Part shown: in pieces, positions 36,101-44,109 of the stretch
How positions within the stretch are numbered: the first letter of the stretch is position 1
Layout of the letters: each line of letters opens with the position of its first letter
NCBI GenBank assembly: GCA_016720655.1
Contig: JADKKE010000032.1
Span: 496,001-560,000, forward strand
DNA from: Bacteroidota bacterium
Lineage (GTDB): Bacteria > Bacteroidota > Bacteroidia > AKYH767-A > 2013-40CM-41-45
Length of the DNA: 64,000 nt
Direction of reading: 5' to 3'
Program-made: the position numbers and the translations under genes
The notes under the pieces: model-generated
Seen by the model: the letters and a program-made list of their open reading frames with translations, nothing else
The model's database searches: none
Told to the model about the DNA's origin: nothing

Positions 36101-37038
36101 CACCATTCTTTATCAGTTGGGAAATGAAAGGGTCCTATCCAAAAATTCTCAAGGATCCAGAACGGGGAGTAGAGGCTACAAAATTGTTCAATGACGCACA
36201 ACAAATGTTGAAGCGAATTATTTCCGAGAAATGGTTGCGCGCCAATGCAGTCATCGGGATCTTTCCTGCACTTGCTGAAAGCGATGATATTCAAGTTCTC
36301 GATGAACACGGTAATAAAAAAGCTGTTTTCCACACTCTCCGTCAGCAAACACAAAAACCGGATGCTACTCCTAACCTCGCACTATCGGATTTTATTTTGC
36401 CTGCCACGCTTGCGAACAAAGAAAGTCTTGCAGAAATTTCTGTTGGAAAAGGGATAAATTCGGTGGAGGCCTTTCCTTCTCCAACAAAACAAATTTCTGT
36501 ATCCGAACATGGTCATGAAACAGATTACATCGGTGGTTTTGCAGTGACCACGGGTATAGGGATTGAAAAGTGGATCGAAAAATTCGAAAAAGATCACGAC
36601 GATTATTCTTCGATCATGTTGAAAGCCCTTGCGGATCGTCTCGCAGAAGCATTTGCGGAACTCATGCACACCCGCGTTCGCAGGGAATTCTGGGGCTATG
36701 CCAAAAATGAATCCTTGGACACAAATCAGATTATTAAAGAAGAATACCAGGGAATTCGTCCGGCTCCGGGTTATCCGGCTCAACCGGATCATACCGAGAA
36801 AAACACCCTCTGGGATTTATTGAATGTAGAAGCAAACACTGGAATTATTCTCACAGAAAGTCTTGCCATGTATCCAACTGCTGCAGTCAGCGGATTGTAC
36901 TTCGCCCACCCGGATTCAAAATACTTTGGTCTCGGAAAAATCGAACGCGACCAGGTTCAGGATTATGCTCGTCGGAAAGGAATGAGTGTAGAGGAAGCGG
37001 AACGATGGTTGGGGCCGGTCTTGGCGTATAGTGTTTGA
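33193..37038 (+). CDS. metH: Cobalamin-dependent methionine synthase
   Basis: This full-length 1281-residue enzyme transfers the methyl group of methyltetrahydrofolate to homocysteine through cobalamin. Domain order is normal: homocysteine-binding (about 20-345; zinc cysteine near 260 in G-L-N-C-A-L-G and the C-C pair in V-G-G-C-C-G-T-T near 320), pterin-binding (about 360-625; F-M-N-I-G-E-R-T-N-V), cobalamin cap and B12-binding with D-V-H-D-I-G near 776-781, where the histidine is the lower cobalt ligand, and the C-terminal SAM-binding reactivation domain (R-P-A-P-G-Y-P near 1193). It is longer than the 1227-residue E. coli protein by some internal loops. It is controlled by the upstream SAM riboswitch. 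Confidence 0.97.
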   Translation: MQNKNVTEQIHFTESEFRLREALKKRILIIDGAMGTMIQRYRLEEADYRGSRFSEFHKSLKGNNDLLSITQPHIVEEIHIQYLEAGSDIIETNTFNAQRISLADYGMEDLSYELNLESARIAKKAVLKFNASGANKNADEKWVAGALGPTNRTLSLSPDVNNPGYRAVSFDEVVFAYTEQTRGLVDGGVDILLVETIFDTMNAKAALVAIQNVLEEKNVSLPVMISGTITDASGRTLSGQTVEAFLNSISHVNLLSVGLNCALGAKEMRPHIEELSEKAPFFVSAYPNAGLPNQFGEYDETPDHMGHQIEDFLKSGFLNIVGGCCGTTPDHIRKIAKIASTISPRTIPVVDPYLRISGLEAVTLRPDSNFMNIGERTNVTGSKKFLRLIKDEKFDEALSVAREQVEGGAQAIDINMDEGMLDGVEAMSTYLHLLAAEPDISKLPIVIDSSKFPVIEAGLKCTQGKSIVNSISLKEGEKEFIRQAKIVRRYGASVIVMAFDEQGQADTLKRRIEICSRAYKILTEQVHFPPQDIIFDPNIFPVATGMEEHRKNAVDYFEATRWIKQNLPLAKVSGGVSNVSFSFRGNDVVREAIHSAFLYHGIRAGMDMGIVNPSQLQVYDEIPKDLLERVEDVLLDRREDATERLITYAESLKGTIRQKEEKDEEWRKGSPEERLSHALVRGITDFIEQDLEDARKNYPITLQLIEGPLMDGMNVVGDLFGAGKMFLPQVVKSARVMKKAVAYLEPYLKAEKDAAILAGHSGSAKGKGKILMATVKGDVHDIGKNIVGVVLACNNYDIIDLGVMVPAEKILEAARRENVDVIGLSGLITPSLDEMVHVAKEMEREGFTIPLLIGGATTSKVHTAVKIESHYKHPVVHVNDASRSVAVVSNLLSTDLREKFVQDTKDEYSRVREYHKQARAATKYIPLDLARRNKLLAEWKENTIQKPALIGTKVFTDYSLKEIAEYIDWTPFFISWEMKGSYPKILKDPERGVEATKLFNDAQQMLKRIISEKWLRANAVIGIFPALAESDDIQVLDEHGNKKAVFHTLRQQTQKPDATPNLALSDFILPATLANKESLAEISVGKGINSVEAFPSPTKQISVSEHGHETDYIGGFAVTTGIGIEKWIEKFEKDHDDYSSIMLKALADRLAEAFAELMHTRVRREFWGYAKNESLDTNQIIKEEYQGIRPAPGYPAQPDHTEKNTLWDLLNVEANTGIILTESLAMYPTAAVSGLYFAHPDSKYFGLGKIERDQVQDYARRKGMSVEEAERWLGPVLAYSV

Positions 37039-37110
37039 TTGATGATTTTTGATTGCTGATTGATGATTTGGATTAGCCTTAGAAGATAGTTGAGAAATAT
37101 TATTTAAAAT

Positions 37111-37154
37111 GCAAAAAAAGCGATATCAGATAAATTCTGATGCCGCTTTTTTGC
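37111..37154. terminator. Bidirectional terminator between metH and the membrane protein gene
   Basis: GCAAAAAAAGCGATATCAGA pairs with TCTGATGCCGCTTTTTTGC around a TAAAT loop, with one internal mismatch. A and T runs at both ends let it act on the convergent transcripts from both sides. Confidence 0.8.
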
Positions 37155-37207
37155 ATTCAATTTCCGAAGCTTTAGAAAACAACAAGCCCGGTCATTATTT
37201 TATACTT

Positions 37208-38422
37208 TCAGGATTGTTTTTCCAATGTTCCCAATTGGAAATTTAAAAGCGCCTGACGATTTACTTCTGCCTGGTAAATCAATTGATTTAATGAATGAAC
37301 AACGAAATGCAATTGGGTATTGCTGAACAGTTTTTCATTGCTTGTTAATTTTTGGATCGCCGGCTTGCCGGACAAGTTCGTGTTGTAATGATTAATTTTT
37401 TCAAAAAGTGTTGCCAGTGACAATTCCTGATCGTTCGCCAGGATAGATTTTACCAAGGGTGAATTATTCGAATTGGTTAAATTTTCAATTTGCATCACAT
37501 CCGCTTGTTCAACAGGAATATTTTCTACCCGGGCAATTAGTCCGGTTTTAAATGATTGCAAATCTTTAAGAATGGCATTGGTGGTCATCAACTCTTTTTG
37601 GATCTCCGGGGAATCGGCGTACATCGGAATTTGTCGGGCAGCAAGTGCCTTTGAAATGGATTCGTTCTGAGCGTGGATCGCCTGCATTGTGGTGGAAACG
37701 TTTTCTTCAATCATATCAATAGCTACCGAGGGAGAATTCACTGTTGTGAATGCAGTCAACGAGAACAACATGCCACCACCGGCAAGCAAGAGTATCGTTG
37801 TGACAATCGTATTTACTTTTGAAATCGGATTTCTGAAGCCACTGAAGAAATAGGCTGGGAGAAAAACGAGCAGCAATGAAAACAAACTGATTCTCCACAT
37901 AATATTTGCACCCGGCCACCACATTAATTTAAACAATACCGACATGCTTGCGATGATACCTGTAAGCAAGCCCAGAATTAAAATAATCTTGTCGCGGTTA
38001 CTTGTTGACTCCTTCATTTTCAAGGTTACCATGAGAGGTAAAAATAAAAAGCTGAAGAAGACAATCCCCAACACCAATGCAGCACCTGCGCCGGGGAGAT
38101 GGAAATATTTCAGGAATGCACCCAGAACAAAAAATGTTGAAGTAAGACTTCCGCTGATGATCATTGTTTTTTTCATAGCATAATAATTTTTGAAGATGAG
38201 GAGTTGTTGTGTTTCTTTTTCCAGCTCTACGAAATTTTGTTTGTAAAACCGACTTCGTATTTCAGGATATTTCTTTTCAAATTCACTGAGGTCATGAAGT
38301 TCCGCCTCCAGGATACAACAAATGTGATCCAGGAGATTGTCATGAAGGTCTTGCGTCCGGATTCCGTTATCTTTCAAATCCCTTGCAATCCTTTCTAAAA
38401 TTTCGTCAGTGATGACAATCAT
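37208..38422 (-). CDS. Six-helix membrane protein with N-terminal HAAS-like domain, partner of PadR
   Basis: The 404-residue protein starts with a soluble helical region of about 80 residues (I-T-D-E-I-L-E-R-I-A-R-D-L; D-N-L-L-D-H-I-C-C-I-L-E near 30) that resembles the HAAS domain usually encoded beside PadR regulators. About six transmembrane helices follow (residues 85-235), then a 165-residue probably extracytoplasmic helical tail with the pattern M-I-E-E-N-V-S-T-T-M-Q. Its ATG overlaps the stop of padR (ATGA), so it is cotranscribed and translationally coupled. I infer a membrane signal or stress protein controlled by PadR. The tail has no family I recognise. Confidence 0.7.
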   Translation of the reverse strand: MIVITDEILERIARDLKDNGIRTQDLHDNLLDHICCILEAELHDLSEFEKKYPEIRSRFYKQNFVELEKETQQLLIFKNYYAMKKTMIISGSLTSTFFVLGAFLKYFHLPGAGAALVLGIVFFSFLFLPLMVTLKMKESTSNRDKIILILGLLTGIIASMSVLFKLMWWPGANIMWRISLFSLLLVFLPAYFFSGFRNPISKVNTIVTTILLLAGGGMLFSLTAFTTVNSPSVAIDMIEENVSTTMQAIHAQNESISKALAARQIPMYADSPEIQKELMTTNAILKDLQSFKTGLIARVENIPVEQADVMQIENLTNSNNSPLVKSILANDQELSLATLFEKINHYNTNLSGKPAIQKLTSNEKLFSNTQLHFVVHSLNQLIYQAEVNRQALLNFQLGTLEKQS

Positions 38423-38757
38423 CCCTGTGCCGGTTTTAAATCAAGGAGAAAGCGCATGGTGTTGAGGAAATCAGAGAGTTCCGTGATTTTTTCTGCCGCT
38501 TTATTTTTTCCTTCTTTTGATAAGGAATAATATTTCCGAACTCTCTTTCCAATGTTCATGGTTTCCGTAGTTAGCAAACCATCTTTTTCCAAAGCATGCA
38601 AGCTGGGATACAATGCACCTTCTGTGATTTGAATTTTCCCTCCCGTGAGTTCTTTGACACGTTGAGTGATTTCGTAGCCGTACATTTCCTTGTGCTCTGT
38701 GAGCAGTCGGAGTACGATGGTTTTTAAAGTTCCTTTGACGAGTTCTGATGAATACAT
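38419..38757 (-). CDS. PadR-family transcriptional regulator
   Basis: The 112-residue protein has the PadR winged helix: K-G-T-L-K-T-I-V-L-R-L-L near residues 7-18, the M-Y-G-Y-E-I-T-Q-R recognition part near 24-32, and L-Y-P-S-L-H-A-L-E-K-D-G-L-L near 48-61, followed by the Y-Y-S-L-S-K-E-G wing near 77 and a C-terminal dimerisation helix. Two in-frame ATG codons exist, at 38772 and 38757. The -7 element TATCTTTG lies across the first, so the second is preferred and the message may be leaderless. A perfect palindrome overlapping the promoter suggests autorepression. Confidence 0.9.
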   Translation of the reverse strand: MYSSELVKGTLKTIVLRLLTEHKEMYGYEITQRVKELTGGKIQITEGALYPSLHALEKDGLLTTETMNIGKRVRKYYSLSKEGKNKAAEKITELSDFLNTMRFLLDLKPAQG

Positions 38758-38761
38758 AGGA

Positions 38762-38787
38762 CAAAGATACATAAGGAGCTTATGTAT
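38762..38787 (-). promoter_or_regulatory. padR promoter -7 element and overlapping palindromic operator
   Basis: On the minus strand TATCTTTG (complement of 38762-38769) fits TAnnTTTG. Overlapping it, ATACATAAG-GAG-CTTATGTAT (38767-38787) is a perfect 9-base inverted repeat with a 3-base spacer. It contains the ACAT...ATGT half-sites usual for PadR proteins, so PadR bound here would block its own promoter. Confidence 0.72.
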
Positions 38788-39121
38788 GTCAAGAAAATTT
38801 TACTTTAATACCTGTAAATAATTGAAAATGAGGATATAAATTTGAATTTTGCGGGTTTGAATAATTGTTGTTTCAATCAAATGGCAATTTTATTTAAATG
38901 AAAATGCCTGCTTGAGCCTATAACAGAATGGTCGGGATGATTCAGTAATTGAATAAAAGAAATTTTAAATTCAATCGTTTGAAGGAAGCAATAAATAAAG
39001 CGAATTCGTCTTTGCATTTACATTCGGTTTTTCGTGGATTAAGTATGGAAAACTATGGTCGGGGAGTGTGAACATGTCTCTCATAAATGTTCACCTTTAG
39101 TCACAAGGAATTTACAGCTCC
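38788..39121. other. Intergenic region of 334 bases between divergent genes
   Basis: The stretch is AT-rich and has no coding frame of note. It must hold the promoter of the + strand gene at 39122, but I find no clear TAnnTTTG with a -33 partner. A purine-rich AAGGA (39108-39112) precedes that start. Confidence 0.5.
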
Positions 39122-40102
39122 ATGAACTCCATTTCGAAGAAAAAAGTCAGTTATAAAATCGTCGAGGAACTCTTTATTTATCTCGAAGATTTTGGGAGAC
39201 TTGTGAATTTGCCATTTCGGTATCCTGATTTACTGCGGTATAATTATTCAGTTCCTTTATTAGACAAGACCGGAAAAGATACTTTGTGGGAGACTGTATA
39301 TTTTCAACCTTCCGAAACGGAGGAGCTCAATCAAAAGCTGGTTCAGACCTATGCGATGATGAAAGTGGAAGGGAACATGGCATTGATGGAACACCTGTAT
39401 GTCGACAGGGTTGATTATTGTCCCTTTGGCAACTCCCGGCCATTCAGGGTCCGGATAAAAAATCAGTTCAACGACAACTACGATTATTATTATGTAAAGC
39501 TTGCGGATGCCAGTCGGGTGTACGGATTGGAATTCGAAGATCTTCTTTCTCCGAATCAAATTAATTACCTTGTGGATTCTGATACGCTTGTGGAAGAGCA
39601 CATCATTGGTATTCCGGGAGATCAGTTTATCCGGAATAATCTGGACGGTAAGGATATGAATGCAACACGTCTTGCCAAAGAGTTTATAAAATTCAACGAA
39701 CGATGTTTTGTGAGGCTTCTCGGGGATATGCGTTCGTATAATTTTGTGATTGACATGACGAAAAAGACGCTTTATTTACCGCAATATTTTAAGGAAAATA
39801 ATCCATATGTAGAACTTTGTTTGAAGTACATCAACAAAGAAACCTCCCGCCAATACCAATTGGAGGAACGAACGATGATGGCCCGCCGATTGAAAACCTC
39901 TCGATTCCGCATTGCCGCCCTGCTGGAAGTCTTGGAACATGATCAGGTTTCCCAAAAAGAAAAAGTGAACCAGTTGAAATCAGAATTGGCTGAGCATTAT
40001 CAGAAAGAAAGCTTTAAAAAGAGTAAAAATATGGGAGATGTAATGCGCATTAGTCTTGAACATTTGTTAGAAGATTCACCCGAAGGGGGGACCACCCTTT
40101 GA
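39122..40102 (+). CDS. Conserved-looking protein of unknown function
   Basis: I do not recognise this 326-residue protein. It is soluble, has no signal peptide and is rich in aromatic and charged residues (N-Y-D-Y-Y-Y-V-K-L near residue 120). Its C-terminal 90 residues are strongly helical and lysine-rich (K-L-K-S-E-L-A-E-H-Y-Q-K). The middle segment, G-D-M-R-S-Y-N-F-V-I-D near 200, is beta-like. The 69-base gap to the tolC gene contains a promoter, so it is not clearly in that operon. The coding frame is long, well formed and without shadow evidence on the other strand. Confidence 0.75.
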   Translation: MNSISKKKVSYKIVEELFIYLEDFGRLVNLPFRYPDLLRYNYSVPLLDKTGKDTLWETVYFQPSETEELNQKLVQTYAMMKVEGNMALMEHLYVDRVDYCPFGNSRPFRVRIKNQFNDNYDYYYVKLADASRVYGLEFEDLLSPNQINYLVDSDTLVEEHIIGIPGDQFIRNNLDGKDMNATRLAKEFIKFNERCFVRLLGDMRSYNFVIDMTKKTLYLPQYFKENNPYVELCLKYINKETSRQYQLEERTMMARRLKTSRFRIAALLEVLEHDQVSQKEKVNQLKSELAEHYQKESFKKSKNMGDVMRISLEHLLEDSPEGGTTL

Positions 40103-40103
40103 T

Positions 40104-40123
40104 TTGGTTAATCTTGGTTAATC
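40104..40123 (+). repeat. Perfect 10-base tandem repeat before the tolC promoter
   Basis: TTGGTTAATC occurs twice in direct tandem. The unit is close to one helical turn of DNA, and the copies lie just upstream of the -33 region of the promoter at 40149. Confidence 0.6.
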
Positions 40124-40148
40124 AGTTTTATATTAATTAGCTTTACCC

Positions 40149-40156
40149 TACTTTTG
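40149..40156 (+). promoter_or_regulatory. -7 element for the tolC-adaptor operon
   Basis: TACTTTTG fits TAnnTTTG, 18 bases before ATG 40174. A TTT lies where the -33 TTG would be expected. Confidence 0.6.
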
Positions 40157-40173
40157 ACCCGCCCGAAAAAATT

Positions 40174-41607
40174 ATGACGCTCCGTTTCATTGGTAATTTC
40201 CTCCTCTTCCTGCTCCTCGGTTGTACCGCTGCTAATGCACAAGGTCCCTGGACACTTCAACAATGCATCGATTATGCTTTGGAGCATAATCTCCAGGTCA
40301 AGCAGAGTGACCTGAACATGCAAAGTTCAAAAACACAAGTCGATCAAAGCTTTGCCGGATTTTTCCCAAGTCTGAATGGAAATGCATCGCACAACTATTA
40401 CTATGGACGAAGTATTGACCCGTATACCAATGCTTTTACAACACAGCAGGTTCAATCGAATTCGTTTGGACTGAGTAGCAGTATTTCAATTTTCGAAGGA
40501 TTGCAATTACAGAATAGTCTTAAGCAAAGTAAATTGCTTTACCTGGGCAGTCAATACGATCTTAAAAAAATCAGGAACGACATCGCTTTAAATGTCGTTT
40601 CTGCTTACCTGCAAGTATTGTACAGCAAAGAGATTCTTTCTTTTACGACTGATCAGGTAGACGCGTCCCGGAAGCAGCGTGATAAAATTAACCGAATGAT
40701 GGAACTGGGTTCAGTTTCTAAGGGGAATTCTCTTGAAATGGAATCGCAATTGGCTGCCGATGAAAGCCGACTGGCACAAGCTCAGTCCAGTGCGGATCAG
40801 GCGATGCTTACACTGACACAGCTTTTAGAACTTGATTCTACAAAAAACTTCTCCGTTGTTTCTCCGGATATAAGTGCGCCTCTCTTAAATGCGGATGCGA
40901 TGAATTCAGAAATAATATATGCGGCAGCACTCACAAATCAACCGGATATTAAAGCAGCGGAATACAAGCTGGCTGCATCAGAAAAGGGACTTTCAATTTC
41001 ACGGGGAGCATTGTATCCACGTCTCTTTGCAAGTGGAAACCTCAGCACAAATTACTCCACTTCGAGTAAGGATGTAACGAGTTACACAATTGGAATACCG
41101 ACTTCGAGTTTTTCAGGATTTACAAGTAACGGTGATTCTGTTTATTCGATTGTTCCAAATGTAACTCCCAATTTCAGCAATACTCCATTTCGTGATCAGA
41201 TCAATAATAATCTGGGTAAATCTGTTGGATTTTCCTTACAAGTTCCTTTGTTTAATGGTTGGGCAACACGCGCTTCCATCAAACGTTCAAAAATTAATCT
41301 TGAACAATCACGATTGGGATACGAAACGACGAAGAAGAATCTTTACAAAAGTGTTCAACAAGCTGTACTTGATGCCCTGTCGGCTTACAGACAGAATGAA
41401 GCTTCGCAGAAAAGCGTTTCTGCAATGGAAGAAGCATTTGCTTTTAACCAACAGAAATTCGATCTGGGCCTGATTAGCTCATTCGATTATTTGCAAGCAA
41501 AGAATAACCTCGCAAAAGCGAAAGCGGATTTACTGCAGGCAAAGTTTGATTATATATTTCGCTTGAAAATTCTGGATTTTTACCAGGGAAAATCCTTGAC
41601 CTTCTAA
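40174..41607 (+). CDS. TolC-family outer membrane efflux protein
   Basis: The 477-residue protein has a signal peptide ending A-N-A at about 22, followed by W-T-L-Q-Q-C-I-D-Y-A-L-E-H-N, the OEP-family N-terminus. The helical repeats and the conserved Q-S-R-L-G-Y-E-x-x-K and S-S-F-D-Y-L-Q-A-K-N-N-L segments near 380 and 435 mark the two halves of the trimeric channel. It would form an outer membrane duct for a tripartite pump together with the adaptor encoded nine bases downstream. No permease or ATPase gene is adjacent in the window. Confidence 0.92.
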   Translation: MTLRFIGNFLLFLLLGCTAANAQGPWTLQQCIDYALEHNLQVKQSDLNMQSSKTQVDQSFAGFFPSLNGNASHNYYYGRSIDPYTNAFTTQQVQSNSFGLSSSISIFEGLQLQNSLKQSKLLYLGSQYDLKKIRNDIALNVVSAYLQVLYSKEILSFTTDQVDASRKQRDKINRMMELGSVSKGNSLEMESQLAADESRLAQAQSSADQAMLTLTQLLELDSTKNFSVVSPDISAPLLNADAMNSEIIYAAALTNQPDIKAAEYKLAASEKGLSISRGALYPRLFASGNLSTNYSTSSKDVTSYTIGIPTSSFSGFTSNGDSVYSIVPNVTPNFSNTPFRDQINNNLGKSVGFSLQVPLFNGWATRASIKRSKINLEQSRLGYETTKKNLYKSVQQAVLDALSAYRQNEASQKSVSAMEEAFAFNQQKFDLGLISSFDYLQAKNNLAKAKADLLQAKFDYIFRLKILDFYQGKSLTF

Positions 41608-41616
41608 CTAATTTTT

Positions 41617-43014
41617 ATGGCAAAGAAGAATAATTTATTGAAATGGCTGGCCATCGTGGTGGTGGTCCTCATTGTATTCGCTGTTATTGGTAAAAAGGCC
41701 GGTTGGTTTGGCGGTCAGGATAAAAAGCAGGTTGTCGCTGAGCAGGTAGCAAAAAGAGATATTACGGAAGTCGTTTCCTCGAGTGGAAAAATTCAACCCG
41801 AAGTGGAAGTGAAAATCAGTCCTGATGTTTCCGGAGAAATTGTAGAGCTGAATGTTAAAGAAGGAGACCGCGTAAAAAAAGGTCAGCTCTTGGTGCGAAT
41901 TCTCCCGGATATTTATCAATCCTACGTGGACCGTTCCGTTGCCGCGATGAATGGAGCGAAAGCGAATTCAGAGAATTCCAAGTCGAGATTGCTGCAGGCA
42001 AGATCCCAGTATGAGAAAGCGCAACTTACATTTGACAGAAATAAAAAATTATATGAAGAGAAATTAATTTCTGCTTCTGAATGGGAGGGAATAAAATCTG
42101 GTACAGAAGTAGCAAAAGCGGAAGTGGATGCAGCTCTCCAAAGTCTTTCCGGCGCAGATTTTAATGTGCGCAGTGCTGAAGCATCAGTGAAAGAAGCTCA
42201 GGATAATTTGCGTAAGACTTCGATATTCGCGCCCGTGGATGGAACAATTTCCAAACTGAATGTTGAAAAAGGTGAACGCGTTGTAGGAACATCCCAAATG
42301 GCAGGAACAGAAATGATGACCCTGGCTAACCTGAATGAAATGGAAGTGAATGTGGATGTGAACGAAAATGACATTGTACGCGTGAATGTTGGCGATACTG
42401 CGAGTGTTGAAGTGGATGCCTATCTCGGAAAGAAATTCAAAGGAGTAGTTACAGAAGTAGCGAACTCGGCTAACATCTCCGGATTGAGTGTGGATCAGGT
42501 TACAAATTTTACAGTCAAAGTACGAATCCTCCGGGAGTCTTACGAGCAGATCATCGATTCTAATCATCCGGGTCGTGCAGTGTTTAATCCCGGTATGTCA
42601 GCAACAGTTGACATCATGACGAAGAGTGCAAGAGGTGTATTGTCGGTACCCATCCAGGCAGTCACAACGCGTGATACTTTAACGGGGAATTCAAAAATGA
42701 CGGATAAGCAGGATGGAGAACAAATGCAGGACGAAGAAGCGGTGCAGGTGAAAAATGAAAAAGACGAGAAAGGGACTGCAGTGGTAGAAAATAAGGAAGT
42801 TGAATGTGTTTTCGTTATTGAGAATGACAAGGTGAAATTGGTTCCTGTCGAAATCGGAATTCAGGATAATAATTATATTGAAATAAAAAAGGGCTTGACA
42901 GAAAAGCAAAAAGTTGTGTCGGCCCCTTACAGTGCAATTGCTAAAATGTTGAAAAATGATGATCCTGTTGAAATTGTAAAAAAGGAACAATTGTATACCA
43001 AGGATAAAAATTAA
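41617..43014 (+). CDS. Periplasmic adaptor protein of a tripartite efflux pump (HlyD/MacA type)
   Basis: The 465-residue protein has an N-terminal membrane anchor (about 8-28), a lipoyl-like half-motif near residues 55-90 (S-P-D-V-S-G-E-I-V-E-L), a coiled-coil hairpin (about 105-195), and the second lipoyl half with I-F-A-P-V-D-G-T-I near 205. Beta-barrel and membrane-proximal domains follow. A strongly charged insert (D-K-Q-D-G-E-Q-M-Q-D-E) near 365-390 is often seen in Bacteroidota MacA-type proteins. It bridges TolC to an inner membrane transporter encoded elsewhere, perhaps MacB-like. Confidence 0.9.
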   Translation: MAKKNNLLKWLAIVVVVLIVFAVIGKKAGWFGGQDKKQVVAEQVAKRDITEVVSSSGKIQPEVEVKISPDVSGEIVELNVKEGDRVKKGQLLVRILPDIYQSYVDRSVAAMNGAKANSENSKSRLLQARSQYEKAQLTFDRNKKLYEEKLISASEWEGIKSGTEVAKAEVDAALQSLSGADFNVRSAEASVKEAQDNLRKTSIFAPVDGTISKLNVEKGERVVGTSQMAGTEMMTLANLNEMEVNVDVNENDIVRVNVGDTASVEVDAYLGKKFKGVVTEVANSANISGLSVDQVTNFTVKVRILRESYEQIIDSNHPGRAVFNPGMSATVDIMTKSARGVLSVPIQAVTTRDTLTGNSKMTDKQDGEQMQDEEAVQVKNEKDEKGTAVVENKEVECVFVIENDKVKLVPVEIGIQDNNYIEIKKGLTEKQKVVSAPYSAIAKMLKNDDPVEIVKKEQLYTKDKN

Positions 43015-43035
43015 TTTTATCGTGATGTAAAATTT

Positions 43036-43066
43036 AAGCCGGGTGCTACCTTTGCCCCGGCTTTTT
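43036..43066 (+). terminator. Intrinsic terminator of the efflux operon
   Basis: AAGCCGGG (43036-43043) and CCCGGCTT (43056-43063) form an 8-base stem ahead of a short T run, 22 bases after the stop and just before the next gene. Confidence 0.85.
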
Positions 43067-43074
43067 GCATTTCT

Positions 43075-43779
43075 ATGGGGATCATTTTAAATATTGAAAC
43101 AGCAACATCTGTCTGTTCCGTTGCTCTCGGAAAAGACGGTGTTGTGATTGCCACCAAGGAAGAGAATCAAGGTTTCTCACACGCCGAAAAACTTACTCTT
43201 TTCATTGAAGATGTTTGTTCACAAGCTGAAATAAAATTATCCGACCTGGATGCCATTGCTGTAAGCTCAGGACCTGGTTCCTATACCGGATTACGGATTG
43301 GGGTGAGTACTGCAAAAGGACTTTGTTTTGCTTTGGATAAGCCACTGATTTCTGTTTCTACTTTGTGTGGCATTGCCCGGGGAATTCAAAACAGGTTGAT
43401 GGAATTGAAAGTTCCACTTTCTGAAGATGACATTCTTTTCCCAATGATTGATGCCAGGAGGATGGAAGTGTACAGGGCGATTTATTCAAAGCATCTTCAT
43501 GAAATTGAGGGGCCTGCTTCTCAGGTTATCACTGATCCCGGATTTTTTAAAGGGTATGGCGCAAATCAGGTTTATTTGGGCGGCGATGGTTGCGGTAAAT
43601 TTCTGGAACTTTTTGAAAACGAAAGCAATGTGAAAATACTGAATGATGTACTTTCTTCTGCAAGCTACCTTACCCAGGAATCTGAAAGAAAATTCAATTC
43701 CGGAGATATTGAAGACACATCTTTATTTGAGCCCTACTATTTGAAGGAATATATTCCGGGCAAGCCCAAAGGGCAATAA
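43075..43779 (+). CDS. tsaB: tRNA threonylcarbamoyladenosine biosynthesis protein TsaB
   Basis: This 234-residue protein is the scaffold partner of TsaD in forming t6A at position 37 of ANN-decoding tRNAs. The ASKHA-fold N-terminus reads I-L-N-I-E-T-A-T-S-V-C-S-V-A near residues 4-17, and S-S-G-P-G-S-Y-T-G-L-R-I-G near 63-75 is the family signature. The length is normal. It stands alone after the efflux operon terminator. Confidence 0.94.
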   Translation: MGIILNIETATSVCSVALGKDGVVIATKEENQGFSHAEKLTLFIEDVCSQAEIKLSDLDAIAVSSGPGSYTGLRIGVSTAKGLCFALDKPLISVSTLCGIARGIQNRLMELKVPLSEDDILFPMIDARRMEVYRAIYSKHLHEIEGPASQVITDPGFFKGYGANQVYLGGDGCGKFLELFENESNVKILNDVLSSASYLTQESERKFNSGDIEDTSLFEPYYLKEYIPGKPKGQ

Positions 43780-44109
43780 AAAAGGCTACGGTTACCCGCA
43801 GCCTCGATGCAATCCAACCATCATTTCTGATGGATTTACCCCCATGAATTGCAATATCAATTTCTAATATTTTGCTTTGATTTTTTGGCGCAGCCTTATA
43901 AAAAAATCTTGCCAAATGTAATCGCGTTGTAGAGTTTTCCCAAAAAATGAAGGGGTACAAATGGGGGACAAGCGATTAATTATATTGCATAATTCGCACA
44001 CAATTGGAGGACAAGATGAATTTACTCCGATTCCCCGGTTAAAATGCTTCGGAATCTCTCCAGATTCATTTAATTGCAATAAAGAATTCAGTTTATAACA
44101 CCTGCGCGA
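43780..44109. other. 330-base intergenic region
   Basis: Next to tsaB, GGCTACGG (43785-43792) and CCGCAGCC (43797-43804) form a hairpin with one mismatch that may be a weak terminator. The rest holds no frame with coding character on either strand and no recognisable RNA gene. It should contain the promoter of the TPR-LuxR gene, but no clear TAnnTTTG is seen. Confidence 0.45.
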
